Shown piece after piece: positions 1-4,821 of a DNA stretch of 5,787 bases. The first letter of the stretch is position 1. Every line of letters begins with the position of its first letter. The notes under the pieces are model-generated. The model had not been told where the DNA came from. It saw only the letters and a list, made by a program, of their open reading frames with translations, and searched no databases. The position numbers and the translations under genes were made by a program. Source of the DNA: Chloroflexota bacterium (GTDB lineage: Bacteria > Chloroflexota > Dehalococcoidia > RBG-13-53-26); assembly GCA_030616195.1 (NCBI GenBank), contig JAUWXW010000121.1, positions 1 to 5,787 on the forward strand. Reading direction: 5' to 3'.

Positions 1-240
1 GGCCAGTTGAACCTGAACGGGCGAGAGCACGGGTTTGGAGTCAATAACTCCCGCTATCTCCCTTGTGTCCTCCACAGCAGGGTGGTCGGTCAACTCCAGG
101 ACAACGCCTTGAAGTACTCTGGAACCGAAGGGTACCCATACTGCTTGCCCGACGGTTAGATCGGTAGCAGGGGGAATACTGTAGCTGAAGGTCCGACGCT
201 GAGCTATAGGTGAGTTGACACCAACTTCAGCATAGCCCAT
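1..240 (-). CDS. priA: PriA, primosomal replication restart helicase (N-terminal 80 residues, cut by window edge)
   Basis: Reverse-strand translation begins MGYAEVGVNSPIAQRRTFSY and continues through VGQAVWVPFG (residues 30-39), LQGVVLEL (43-50), a VIDSKPVLSP segment (65-74) and VQVQLA. This is the pattern of the PriA 3'-DNA-end-binding domain, which opens with an AEVxVxxPxxRTFxY strand and contains a VPFGxRxxxGxV turn. In the family this domain precedes the superfamily 2 helicase core and zinc-binding cysteines; those parts lie outside the window. PriA reloads the replicative helicase at stalled forks. The ATG start is well supported: an in-frame TGA lies at 256-258, no other start codon intervenes, and AGAGG sits five bases upstream of the ATG. 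The gene follows rplS by 33 bases and is probably cotranscribed with it. The identity rests on one domain, but the match is distinctive. Confidence 0.85.
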   Translation of the reverse strand, partial: MGYAEVGVNSPIAQRRTFSYSIPPATDLTVGQAVWVPFGSRVLQGVVLELTDHPAVEDTREIAGVIDSKPVLSPVQVQLA

Positions 241-273
241 GTCTGCCTCTATTTCTCAAGCCGATGTTCTGCT

Positions 274-624
274 TCAGGCTTTGGTTCTCAGCTTGGCCCG
301 GACGGCCTTGCTGCTAAGGCCACGCAAGTAATAGAGCCTGGCCCGGCGTGCGCGTCCTTGTTGCACCAGTTCCACCTTGCCTATGTGGGGGGAGTTAAAG
401 AAGAAAGTGCGTTCCACCCCTATACCGTAGATTACGTGTCTCACTGTGAAGTTGGCAGTGACACCACCCTTCCTGATCCGGATAACTATCCCCTGGAAGG
501 TCTGGGTGCGCTCTTTGTCGCCTTCCTTTATCCGGTAACTCACCTTTACCGTATCACCGGGCTTGAATGGAGCAATATTTGGATTGGGTTCGGTCTCAAT
601 CAGCCAGCTCAGATCCTTGCTCAA
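274..624 (-). CDS. rplS: 50S ribosomal protein L19
   Basis: The 116-residue product has the normal L19 length and hallmarks: FKPGDTVKV (20-28), FQGIVIRIR (43-51), FTVR (59-62), GVERTF (69-74), [10 protein letters not shown] (78-87) and RRARLYYLR (93-101), with a basic C-terminus. L19 sits at the interface of the 30S and 50S subunits. The start is TTG, not ATG: the codon directly upstream in frame is TAA (625-627), so no longer reading is possible, and a strong GAGGGAGG sequence lies five bases upstream. No in-frame ATG occurs among the first codons. It lies 48 bases downstream of trmD, the classic trmD-rplS arrangement. The usual upstream partners rpsP and rimM are absent here; a MogA-type gene precedes trmD instead. 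Confidence 0.97.
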   Translation of the reverse strand: MSKDLSWLIETEPNPNIAPFKPGDTVKVSYRIKEGDKERTQTFQGIVIRIRKGGVTANFTVRHVIYGIGVERTFFFNSPHIGKVELVQQGRARRARLYYLRGLSSKAVRAKLRTKA

Positions 625-629
625 TTAAA

Positions 630-637
630 CCTCCCTC
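630..637 (-). promoter_or_regulatory. Ribosome binding site fixing the TTG start of rplS
   Basis: On the minus strand GAGGGAGG stands five bases (TTTAA) before TTG at 624-622. The TAA in the spacer is in frame with rplS, so this site and the TTG define the start together. It is the strongest Shine-Dalgarno match on the left arm. Confidence 0.8.
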
Positions 638-672
638 TCTACTTTTATTCTATCTAAGATCTTTCTTTTCTC

Positions 673-1368
673 TTAAGACAAGTCAGCCTTTGCCAAGAGG
701 TCAGGGCGACGCTCCAGGGTACGCTTGATAGACTCCTCGCATCGCCACCTGGCAACTTCCTGGTGGTTCCCGGAGAGCAGGATGGCAGGTACCTCCCAGC
801 CTCTATACACCGGTGGCCGAGTATACTGGGGATACTCCAGCAGGCCATTAACGTAAGAATCGTCCTTCGTCGCTTGCTCAGAGCCCAAAACGTCAGGCAG
901 CAATCTAACTACCGCGTCCACCACTACCATTGCTGCTAGCTCACCGCCGGTGAGGACATATTCGCCGATACTGATCTCGTCGGTAACCAGATAGTTTCTG
1001 ACCCTCTCATCCACTCCCTCATAGTGGCCGCAGATAAGGATCAGGTTTTGTTGCTTTGACAGTTCCTGGGCAACATGGTGACAAAAGAGCCGCCCTTGAG
1101 GCGTGAGCAGGATGACCGGGGCTGAGCTATCGCCAATCATCTCCTTTATCGATTCCACTGCTTCAAAGAGGGGCTCTGGCTTCAGTATCATCCCGTTGCC
1201 GCCCCCATAGGGATAGTCATCTAAGGTGCGGTGCTTATCGTGTGTGAAGTCTCGAATGTTGTGGACGAAAACACTTGCCAGGCCGCGATCGATTGCCCTC
1301 TTGATAATACTTTCGCCAAAGGGGCCGTCGAACATCTTTGGGAACAGGCTCAAAATGTCAATGCGCAT
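673..1368 (-). CDS. trmD: tRNA (guanine-N1)-methyltransferase TrmD
   Basis: TrmD transfers a methyl group from S-adenosylmethionine to N1 of G37 in tRNAs with a G36pG37 sequence, preventing +1 frameshifts. The 231-residue product shows the family signatures in order: [13 protein letters not shown] (1-13), [13 protein letters not shown] (39-51), [15 protein letters not shown] (54-68), PQGRLF (90-95), the trefoil-knot cofactor segment [13 protein letters not shown] (111-123), [15 protein letters not shown] (133-147), and [16 protein letters not shown] (179-194). Residues matching E. coli Arg154 and Asp169, implicated in catalysis, are present as R155 and D170, so the enzyme looks active. The C-terminus is slightly shorter than in E. 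coli (255 residues). I prefer the ATG at 1368-1366 over an in-frame TTG four codons upstream, because TrmD proteins begin [10 protein letters not shown] and the TTG lies in a repeat. No clear Shine-Dalgarno precedes either start. Confidence 0.97.
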   Translation of the reverse strand: MRIDILSLFPKMFDGPFGESIIKRAIDRGLASVFVHNIRDFTHDKHRTLDDYPYGGGNGMILKPEPLFEAVESIKEMIGDSSAPVILLTPQGRLFCHHVAQELSKQQNLILICGHYEGVDERVRNYLVTDEISIGEYVLTGGELAAMVVVDAVVRLLPDVLGSEQATKDDSYVNGLLEYPQYTRPPVYRGWEVPAILLSGNHQEVARWRCEESIKRTLERRPDLLAKADLS

Positions 1369-1372
1369 GACT

Positions 1373-1425
1373 AAATTCAAAATTCAAAATTCAAAGTGCA
1401 AAATTTTGCCATTTTCATTTTGAAT
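1373..1425. repeat. AT-rich heptamer repeat with inverted-repeat arms between mogA and trmD
   Basis: Reading the plus strand, TTCAAAA occurs at 1376-1382 and 1383-1389, followed by TTCAAAG at 1390-1396, so three heptamers stand in tandem. A perfect 12-base palindrome GCAAAATTTTGC follows at 1398-1409, and ATTTTGAAT at 1417-1425 is the exact inverse of ATTCAAAAT at 1382-1390. The block fills nearly all of the 58-base gap, ending next to the mogA stop and five bases before the trmD ATG. It could form an AT-rich hairpin in the transcript. It lacks the GC stem and U-run of a standard terminator. Heptanucleotide repeats of similar composition occur between genes in other bacterial genomes. Confidence 0.75.
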
Positions 1426-1426
1426 G

Positions 1427-1918
1427 TTACTCTTTTTGGGCACATTCTGTCGCTTCCCCTCGAAGCGTCTCTATGGCGTGAGGCAGGGCAGGTGCTATTG
1501 CCTCAAGGCATTCTGCCACTGCTTTGGGACTACCAGGTAAGTTGATAATCAAGGTGCCCCGGCGAGTGCCGGCTGCCGCTCGGCTCAGCATAGCTAAAGG
1601 AGTCTTTTTGAGACTCTCTGCCCGCATCACCTCGGTGAATCCAGGAACGATCCTGTCCAATACAGCCAGGGTGGCCTCAGGGGTCACATCCCGCGGGGAT
1701 AAGCCGGTGCCTCCAGAGGTGAGGATGACGTCCAACCCCTGATCTGACCATTCCTTCAGTTTGTCTGAGATAGCCTGTTTCTCGTCAGGGACAACTTCAT
1801 ACCTCACCCATTGAATTCCGAGAGGGGCCAGGCACTTCTGGACCACCTGCCCGCTTTCATCCTGGCGCTCGCCCTTGGCGCCTTTGTCGCTGGCGATGAG
1901 AATACCCCCAGTAAACAT
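1427..1918 (-). CDS. mogA: MogA/MoaB-family molybdenum cofactor protein (molybdopterin adenylyltransferase-like)
   Basis: The 163-residue product has the MoCF-binding fold signatures: GILIASDKGAKGERQDESG (5-23), VVPDEK (42-47), the conserved LTSGGTGLSPRDVTPEA loop (66-82) and LIINLPGSPKAVAECL (123-138). The GGTG and PRDxTPE residues form the pterin/nucleotide pocket. MogA adenylylates molybdopterin with ATP before metal insertion; some MoaB proteins do the same, so the MogA/MoaB distinction is uncertain and the symbol is provisional. The reading frame extends upstream to an ATG at 1954, but homologues start at the strand preceding the SDKG motif, which corresponds to the ATG at 1918-1916, with GTGGGG about four bases before it. 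No other molybdenum cofactor gene is nearby. It is first on the minus-strand side of the divergent spacer and may be cotranscribed with trmD. Confidence 0.9.
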   Translation of the reverse strand: MFTGGILIASDKGAKGERQDESGQVVQKCLAPLGIQWVRYEVVPDEKQAISDKLKEWSDQGLDVILTSGGTGLSPRDVTPEATLAVLDRIVPGFTEVMRAESLKKTPLAMLSRAAAGTRRGTLIINLPGSPKAVAECLEAIAPALPHAIETLRGEATECAQKE

Positions 1919-1963
1919 AATACCCCACAGTATCATATCATAGAGGGGCGTCATGGCACAAAC

Positions 1964-2165
1964 AGCGGCCCGAGGTCAGCGATTGAAATCCTCCAGGCAT
2001 AGGGTAGGTCTCCGGAGGCGACCCTGGCGGCCGACTCGCCTCTGGCGAGGGCTCTGTCCCCTACCAGCCGGGGCGGGTGGTCGAAGATTCGCCTATGGCG
2101 AGCAGAGCACCCACCCTATGAGAACAGGGGCAATCGCTGATTTGGGGTAGCGGCCCGACGTCAGC
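1964..2165. repeat. 17-base direct repeat pair flanking the fold-back element
   Basis: AGCGGCCCGAGGTCAGC at 1964-1980 and AGCGGCCCGACGTCAGC at 2149-2165 match at 16 of 17 positions. They bracket the fold-back element, although the left copy overlaps its first five bases (TCAGC). They might be a duplicated target, but 17 bases is long for that and a gap of eight bases separates the right inverted repeat from the right copy. They may instead be part of a larger repeat unit. A ten-base piece, GCCCGACGTC, recurs at 4671-4680. Confidence 0.6.
1976..2140. repeat. GC-rich fold-back element with terminal inverted repeats and two internal hairpins
   Basis: The ends are exact inverses: TCAGCGATTG at 1976-1985 and CAATCGCTGA at 2131-2140. 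After 12 and 10 unpaired bases respectively, a second exact pair follows: CATAGGGT at 1998-2005 with ACCCTATG at 2113-2120, extended by GGT/ACC after one mismatch. Inside lie two smaller hairpins of related design. The first closes GGTAGG (2003-2008) with CCTACC (2060-2065) and has an apical CTCGCC-TCT-GGCGAG (2035-2049). The second closes GGGTGG (2075-2080) with CCACCC (2111-2116) and has TCGCC-TAT-GGCGA (2089-2101). No convincing protein is encoded. The architecture fits a miniature non-autonomous mobile element or a structured intergenic repeat; an RNA function cannot be excluded. Confidence 0.65.
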
Positions 2166-2190
2166 CATTATCATCATTTCCGTGGGCGGG

Positions 2191-2241
2191 CGCTCCGCTC
2201 GGCACAGGCATGTCTTTCGATCGACCGACCTCAGAATGACA
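2191..2241 (-). repeat. Degenerate copy of a dispersed TGTCATT...GAGCGGAGCG repeat
   Basis: On the minus strand, TGTCATTCTGAG (2241-2230) is followed about 30 bases later by GAGCGGAGCG (2200-2191). Both parts correspond to the copy in the second spacer: TGTCATTGCGAG at 4540-4551 (10 of 12 identical) and GAGCGGAGCG at 4602-4611 (identical). Repeats of the type TGTCATTCTGAGCGAAGCGAAGAATCTC and TGTCATTGCGAGGAGCG...GGCAATCTC are known between genes in several bacterial phyla. This one is decayed and its limits are approximate. Confidence 0.5.
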
Positions 2242-2275
2242 CCCAGGACCATTCGAGAATGCTACCTTTTCCAGC

Positions 2276-2304
2276 TTGACTCACCGATTAAGGGACTCTA
2301 TGAT
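2276..2304 (+). promoter_or_regulatory. Sigma-70-type promoter of the COG2509-DUF429 operon
   Basis: TTGACT at 2276-2281 (5 of 6 to the -35 consensus) and TATGAT at 2299-2304 (5 of 6 to the -10 consensus) are separated by exactly 17 bases. Transcription would begin near 2311, giving a leader of about 65 bases. The leader holds a small hairpin, GGTCT (2324-2328) with AGACC (2335-2339). The promoter lies just beyond the repeats of the divergent spacer and points at the only downstream gene. The call rests on sequence alone. Confidence 0.65.
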
Positions 2305-2364
2305 GGTATCTTAGCGGCAGTGAGGTCTTGAAGGAGACCCAAACGGCGCTGGTCACATCGGCTG

Positions 2365-2370
2365 AAGGAG
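2365..2370 (+). promoter_or_regulatory. Ribosome binding site fixing the GTG start of the FAD-dependent dehydrogenase
   Basis: AAGGAG lies seven bases before GTG at 2378-2380. An in-frame TGA at 2363-2365 excludes any longer protein, so this site settles the start as GTG. Confidence 0.8.
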
Positions 2371-2377
2371 AACTGAC

Positions 2378-3805
2378 GTGTCAAGGAAGTATGATGTCAT
2401 CATTGTTGGTGGAGGTCCTGCGGGCCTATTTGCTGCCTTGGAGCTTTCCCAGGCGGCGGGCATAAAGGTCCTGCTGATTGAGAAGGGTAAGGACCTGGAG
2501 AGCCGTAATTGCCCTGTCTTGGACGAAGGGCAGAAATGTCTTTCCTGCTCTCCCTGCAATTTGGTGGGCGGTCTTGGTGGGGCGGGCGCCTTCAGCGATG
2601 GGAAAATGACCCTTTCTCCACAGGTTGGGGGCCATCTAAAGGATTACCTGGGTACCAAAAGAGCCTGTGAGCTTATCCGGTACGTAGATGCCGTTTACCT
2701 CCGATTCGGAGGCACGGACACGATCTACGGTGTAGGAGATGAGGTGGAGAAGCTGGCGCACAAAGCGAGCCTGGCCGAACTACACCTCATTCCGGTGCCT
2801 ATTCGCCACGTGGGTACGGAGTGCTGTCGCGCTATTCTTCGAGCCATGCAGAATTTCCTTTGTACACAGGTGGATATTGAGGTGGAGAAAGCAGCGTCTA
2901 CCATCCTGGTGGAAGATGATGAAGTGAGGGGGATCGAGACTGAAGATGGCGAGCATTTGGAGTGCGGCTATTTGGTTCTGGCTCCGGGCAGAGAGGGCAC
3001 GGACTGGTTGGTTCAGCAAGCCAACCGGTTGAGGCTTAAACTGTATAACAACCCGGTTGATGTTGGCGTCCGGGTGGAGGTGCCGCAGGTCGTGATGCAG
3101 GAATTAACGGACGTGCTGTACGAGCCCAAGCTAGAGTATTTCACTAAGACCTTCGATGATCGAGTCAGGACCTTCTGCGTCTGTCCGGGCGGACAGGTAG
3201 CCATGGAGTCCACCGGGGGGAGTGAGCCAGTGATTTCCGTAAACGGGCATAGTTATGCTCATCGCAAGACAGATAATACCAATTTTGCCCTTCTGGTAAG
3301 CACCTCTTTCACTCAGCCATTCCGGGAACCTATAGCCTATGGCAAGTACCTGGCTCGCCTGGCCAACCTTCTTGGTGATGGCGTGCTGGTGCAGCGGCTC
3401 GGCGATCTCCTGGAGGGGCACAGGTCTACACCGGAGCGCATAGAGCGGAGTATTGTCCAACCTACTCTGAAAAATGCTACCCCAGGTGACCTCAGCTTTG
3501 TGCTCCCTTATCGTCACCTTAAAGGCATTGTGGAGATGCTGCAAGCCATGGATAGGCTTTGCCCGGGGATTGCCTCACGCTATACCCTGCTCTATGGAGT
3601 CGAGGTCAAGTTCTATTCATCTCGACTTGACCTCAGCCAGAATATGGAGACCCAAATATCCAGCATGTTTGCCGTAGGCGATGGAGCTGGAGTCAGTCGT
3701 GGCCTGGTGCAGGCCTCGGCTTCCGGCGTTTTGGCGGCTCGGGAGATACTCCGCAGGATAGGGGTCCCTGCAACTGTCTCGACTACGCGCGATAGTGTCA
3801 CATGA
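2378..3805 (+). CDS. COG2509-type FAD-dependent dehydrogenase of unknown substrate
   Basis: The 475-residue protein starts with a dinucleotide-binding Rossmann segment: YDVIIVGGGPAG (5-16) with acidic E35 at the end of the second strand (LLIEKG). Then comes a cysteine-rich motif (C45, C54, C57, C60) running into GGLGGAGAFSDGKMTL (64-79), a signature of this dehydrogenase family. The C-terminal FAD motif FAVGDGAGVSRGLVQASASGVLAA spans 431-454. There is no signal peptide or membrane segment, so it is probably cytoplasmic. Family members are annotated only as FAD-dependent dehydrogenases; the electron acceptor and substrate are unknown. The four cysteines could bind an iron-sulfur cluster or zinc, or be redox active; this is inference. 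The start is GTG with a good ribosome site and an in-frame stop just upstream. The stop overlaps the next gene as ATGA, implying coupled translation. It is the first gene after a good promoter. Confidence 0.85.
   Translation: MSRKYDVIIVGGGPAGLFAALELSQAAGIKVLLIEKGKDLESRNCPVLDEGQKCLSCSPCNLVGGLGGAGAFSDGKMTLSPQVGGHLKDYLGTKRACELIRYVDAVYLRFGGTDTIYGVGDEVEKLAHKASLAELHLIPVPIRHVGTECCRAILRAMQNFLCTQVDIEVEKAASTILVEDDEVRGIETEDGEHLECGYLVLAPGREGTDWLVQQANRLRLKLYNNPVDVGVRVEVPQVVMQELTDVLYEPKLEYFTKTFDDRVRTFCVCPGGQVAMESTGGSEPVISVNGHSYAHRKTDNTNFALLVSTSFTQPFREPIAYGKYLARLANLLGDGVLVQRLGDLLEGHRSTPERIERSIVQPTLKNATPGDLSFVLPYRHLKGIVEMLQAMDRLCPGIASRYTLLYGVEVKFYSSRLDLSQNMETQISSMFAVGDGAGVSRGLVQASASGVLAAREILRRIGVPATVSTTRDSVT
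3602..3634. repeat. 9-base inverted repeat inside the dehydrogenase gene
   Basis: GAGGTCAAG (3602-3610) and CTTGACCTC (3626-3634) are exact inverses with a 15-base loop, and one further T-A pair extends the stem inward. It encodes residues around VEVKFYSSRLDLS of the dehydrogenase, so it may simply be a coincidence of codon choice. Confidence 0.5.
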
Positions 3806-4449
3806 CTCAAAGCGATTTCATTGGCATTGACCTGACTTCCTCGTCAGCGAAGTCCAGTGCCTGTATCGGGTTAGATAAAGATCTGAATCTCGCCTTTGCT
3901 GGCTTGCTCAGCGCTGATGCTGATCTGGTAGCTTTGGTGACGAGCGAAAAGCCTTCCCTCACTGCTATTGATGCCCCTCTTACTCTCCCAGAGGGGCTTT
4001 GCTGTCTGGAGGAAGGTTGTGGCTGTCAACCACGCTACGGAAAAGGCAGAGAATGCGAGCGGCAACTGGCTAAGCTGGGGATTTCCTGTTACTTCACTAC
4101 AAAGCGATCTATCATTAAGAAAATGGTCTGCCGTGGCATGGCGCTGAGGAGGAGGCTGGAGAATCGAGGTTTCCGGGTCATAGAGGTTTATCCCTATGCC
4201 ACCAAGGTTCGCTTGTGGGGCAAGCCTATTCCTCCCAAGTCAAAGCCGGATGGGCTGGCTTTCTTGCGAGCTAGGCTCACACAACTCATGCCCAGTCTTG
4301 CTCCCTATGTGGCTGACTTCACCCACGACCTTTGCGATGCTGCCGCGGCTGCTTATACCGCCTATCTGCACTACGGCAGCAAGACAGAACGGGTTGGCAG
4401 TCTCGAAGAGGGCGTAATCTGCATACCAAGGCACCCGGCTGAATTGTGA
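3802..4449 (+). CDS. DUF429 family protein, predicted RNase H-fold nuclease
   Basis: The 215-residue protein matches the DUF429 (COG2410-like) pattern: FIGIDLTSS (6-14, acidic D10), TAIDAPLTLP (54-63, D57), RECERQLAKLGISCYFTTKR (83-102), RVIEVYPYATKVRLWGKPIPPK (125-146, E128), and HDLCDAAAAAYTAYL (175-189, D176/D179). Acidic residues on the first and later strands are placed as in RNase H-like active sites, which gave rise to the nuclease prediction; no biochemical role is firmly established for the family. A cysteine cluster, CCLEEGCGC (67-75) with C85, C96 and C110 nearby, is conspicuous and could bind metal. Its ATG overlaps the dehydrogenase stop in an ATGA junction, so translation is probably coupled and the two products may work together. 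No membrane segments are visible. The gene is followed by a 380-base spacer containing hairpins. Confidence 0.82.
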   Translation: MTQSDFIGIDLTSSSAKSSACIGLDKDLNLAFAGLLSADADLVALVTSEKPSLTAIDAPLTLPEGLCCLEEGCGCQPRYGKGRECERQLAKLGISCYFTTKRSIIKKMVCRGMALRRRLENRGFRVIEVYPYATKVRLWGKPIPPKSKPDGLAFLRARLTQLMPSLAPYVADFTHDLCDAAAAAYTAYLHYGSKTERVGSLEEGVICIPRHPAEL

Positions 4450-4470
4450 GAGAGCCTTAGTCTTTCTGTC

Positions 4471-4486
4471 GCGCCTGGAAAGGCGC
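4471..4486 (+). terminator. Candidate terminator hairpin after the DUF429 gene
   Basis: GCGCCT-GGAA-AGGCGC forms a perfect six-pair stem closed by a GNRA-type tetraloop, 21 bases after the DUF429 stop. Only TTCT follows, not a real T-run, so it is a weak intrinsic terminator at best; it may simply protect the transcript end. Confidence 0.35.
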
Positions 4487-4510
4487 TTCTACAAACAGGT
4501 TAGTGTGGGA

Positions 4511-4526
4511 GACCCCTTATGGGGTC
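4511..4526. repeat. Hairpin GACCCC-TTAT-GGGGTC
   Basis: A perfect six-pair stem with a four-base loop lies 24 bases after the previous hairpin and just before the dispersed repeat. It may be part of that repeat's flank or a second termination/processing stem. No T-run follows it directly. Confidence 0.45.
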
Positions 4527-4539
4527 GATAGTATTTCTA

Positions 4540-4630
4540 TGTCATTGCGAGGAGCGCCAGTGAGCCGAAGCTCGCCACGTCGAGTCGCCTACGGAGACCC
4601 TGAGCGGAGCGAAGGGGACGTGGCAATCTC
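4540..4630 (+). repeat. Composite copy of the TGTCATTGCGAGGAGCG...GACGTGGCAATCTC dispersed repeat
   Basis: The left end TGTCATTGCGAGGAGCG (4540-4556) and right end GACGTGGCAATCTC (4617-4630) are the two halves of an intergenic repeat widespread in several bacterial phyla, where they are usually nearly adjacent. Here about 60 bases separate them. The insert has its own structure: GCCACGTC (4574-4581) is the exact inverse of GACGTGGC (4617-4624), and CCCTGAGCGGAGCGAAGGG (4598-4616) has CCCT/AGGG ends. It also carries GTCGCCTACGGAGAC (4585-4599), resembling the apical hairpins of the fold-back element near 2040 and 2095. The copy is thus nested or expanded. No credible protein is encoded. Confidence 0.7.
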
Positions 4631-4666
4631 AGGGTGGCGCGGGGGATCGTACTGCCAAGCGGGCGG

Positions 4667-4689
4667 GGCTGCCCGACGTCGGGCGAGCC
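4667..4689. repeat. Palindromic hairpin around GCCCGACGTCGGGC
   Basis: A 14-base perfect palindrome (4671-4684) is extended by GGCT (4667-4670) pairing with AGCC (4686-4689) past one bulged G. Outside it GGGT (4632-4635) can pair with ACCC (4691-4694), recalling the GGTAGG...CCTACC closure of the element at 2003-2065. Its left half, GCCCGACGTC, occurs also at 2153-2162. Confidence 0.5.
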
Positions 4690-4746
4690 TACCCAGTGTT
4701 GCTAGGGATTGCGTCCTCGGCATGCACACCGGACGAGTACAGCAGC

Positions 4747-4775
4747 TTGACGCTTTGTTATCGAGAAGATAAAAT
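4747..4775 (+). promoter_or_regulatory. Sigma-70-type promoter of rpsU
   Basis: TTGACG (4747-4752, 5 of 6) and TAAAAT (4770-4775, 5 of 6) are separated by exactly 17 bases. The start of transcription would be near 4782, about 47 bases before the rpsU start codon. This fits the need for strong expression of a ribosomal protein gene and separates the right-hand genes from the central operon. Confidence 0.7.
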
Positions 4776-4811
4776 AGGTGCGGATGTTCACAGCCATAGA
4801 AGTCATAAATG

Positions 4812-4821
4812 GGAGGAGGGG
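4812..4821 (+). promoter_or_regulatory. Strong purine-rich ribosome binding site of rpsU
   Basis: GGAGGAGGGG precedes the TTG start at 4829 by seven bases, with the best GGAGG core 12 bases away. Two nearby ATG codons (4809 and 4822) are in another frame and open readings of only about ten codons, and an in-frame TGA at 4823-4825 blocks any longer S21, so TTG is the start. Confidence 0.7.

Noticed and set aside
1369..1380. TTG start for trmD four codons upstream
   Set aside because: The added MNLV residues come from the heptamer repeat and TrmD proteins conventionally start at the [10 protein letters not shown] methionine.
1932..1942. Minus-strand TATGAT sequences as a -10 box for the mogA gene
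   Set aside because: No acceptable -35 box lies 16-18 bases upstream of either copy, so the match alone is too weak to list as a promoter.
1919..1954. N-terminal extension of the MogA-like protein to the ATG at 1954 (12 extra residues)
   Set aside because: Homologues start at the strand before SDKG, there is no ribosome site before the upstream ATG, and a GTGGGG stretch precedes the ATG at 1918.
1964..2165. CRISPR array
   Set aside because: There are only two copies of the direct repeat and the intervening sequence is a fold-back element rather than spacers of uniform length.
1953..2252. Short open frames in the divergent spacer on both strands
   Set aside because: They are composed of the fold-back repeat and have no ribosome site or recognisable protein features.
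2324..2340. Hairpin with an AAGGAG loop in the dehydrogenase leader, as a possible riboswitch or second ribosome site
   Set aside because: The stem is only five pairs and no start codon follows its AAGGAG at a usable distance; too little to support a regulatory RNA.
3131..3544. Minus-strand open frame of 137 codons inside the dehydrogenase gene
   Set aside because: It lies wholly within a well-supported gene on the other strand and resembles no known protein; it is a shadow frame.
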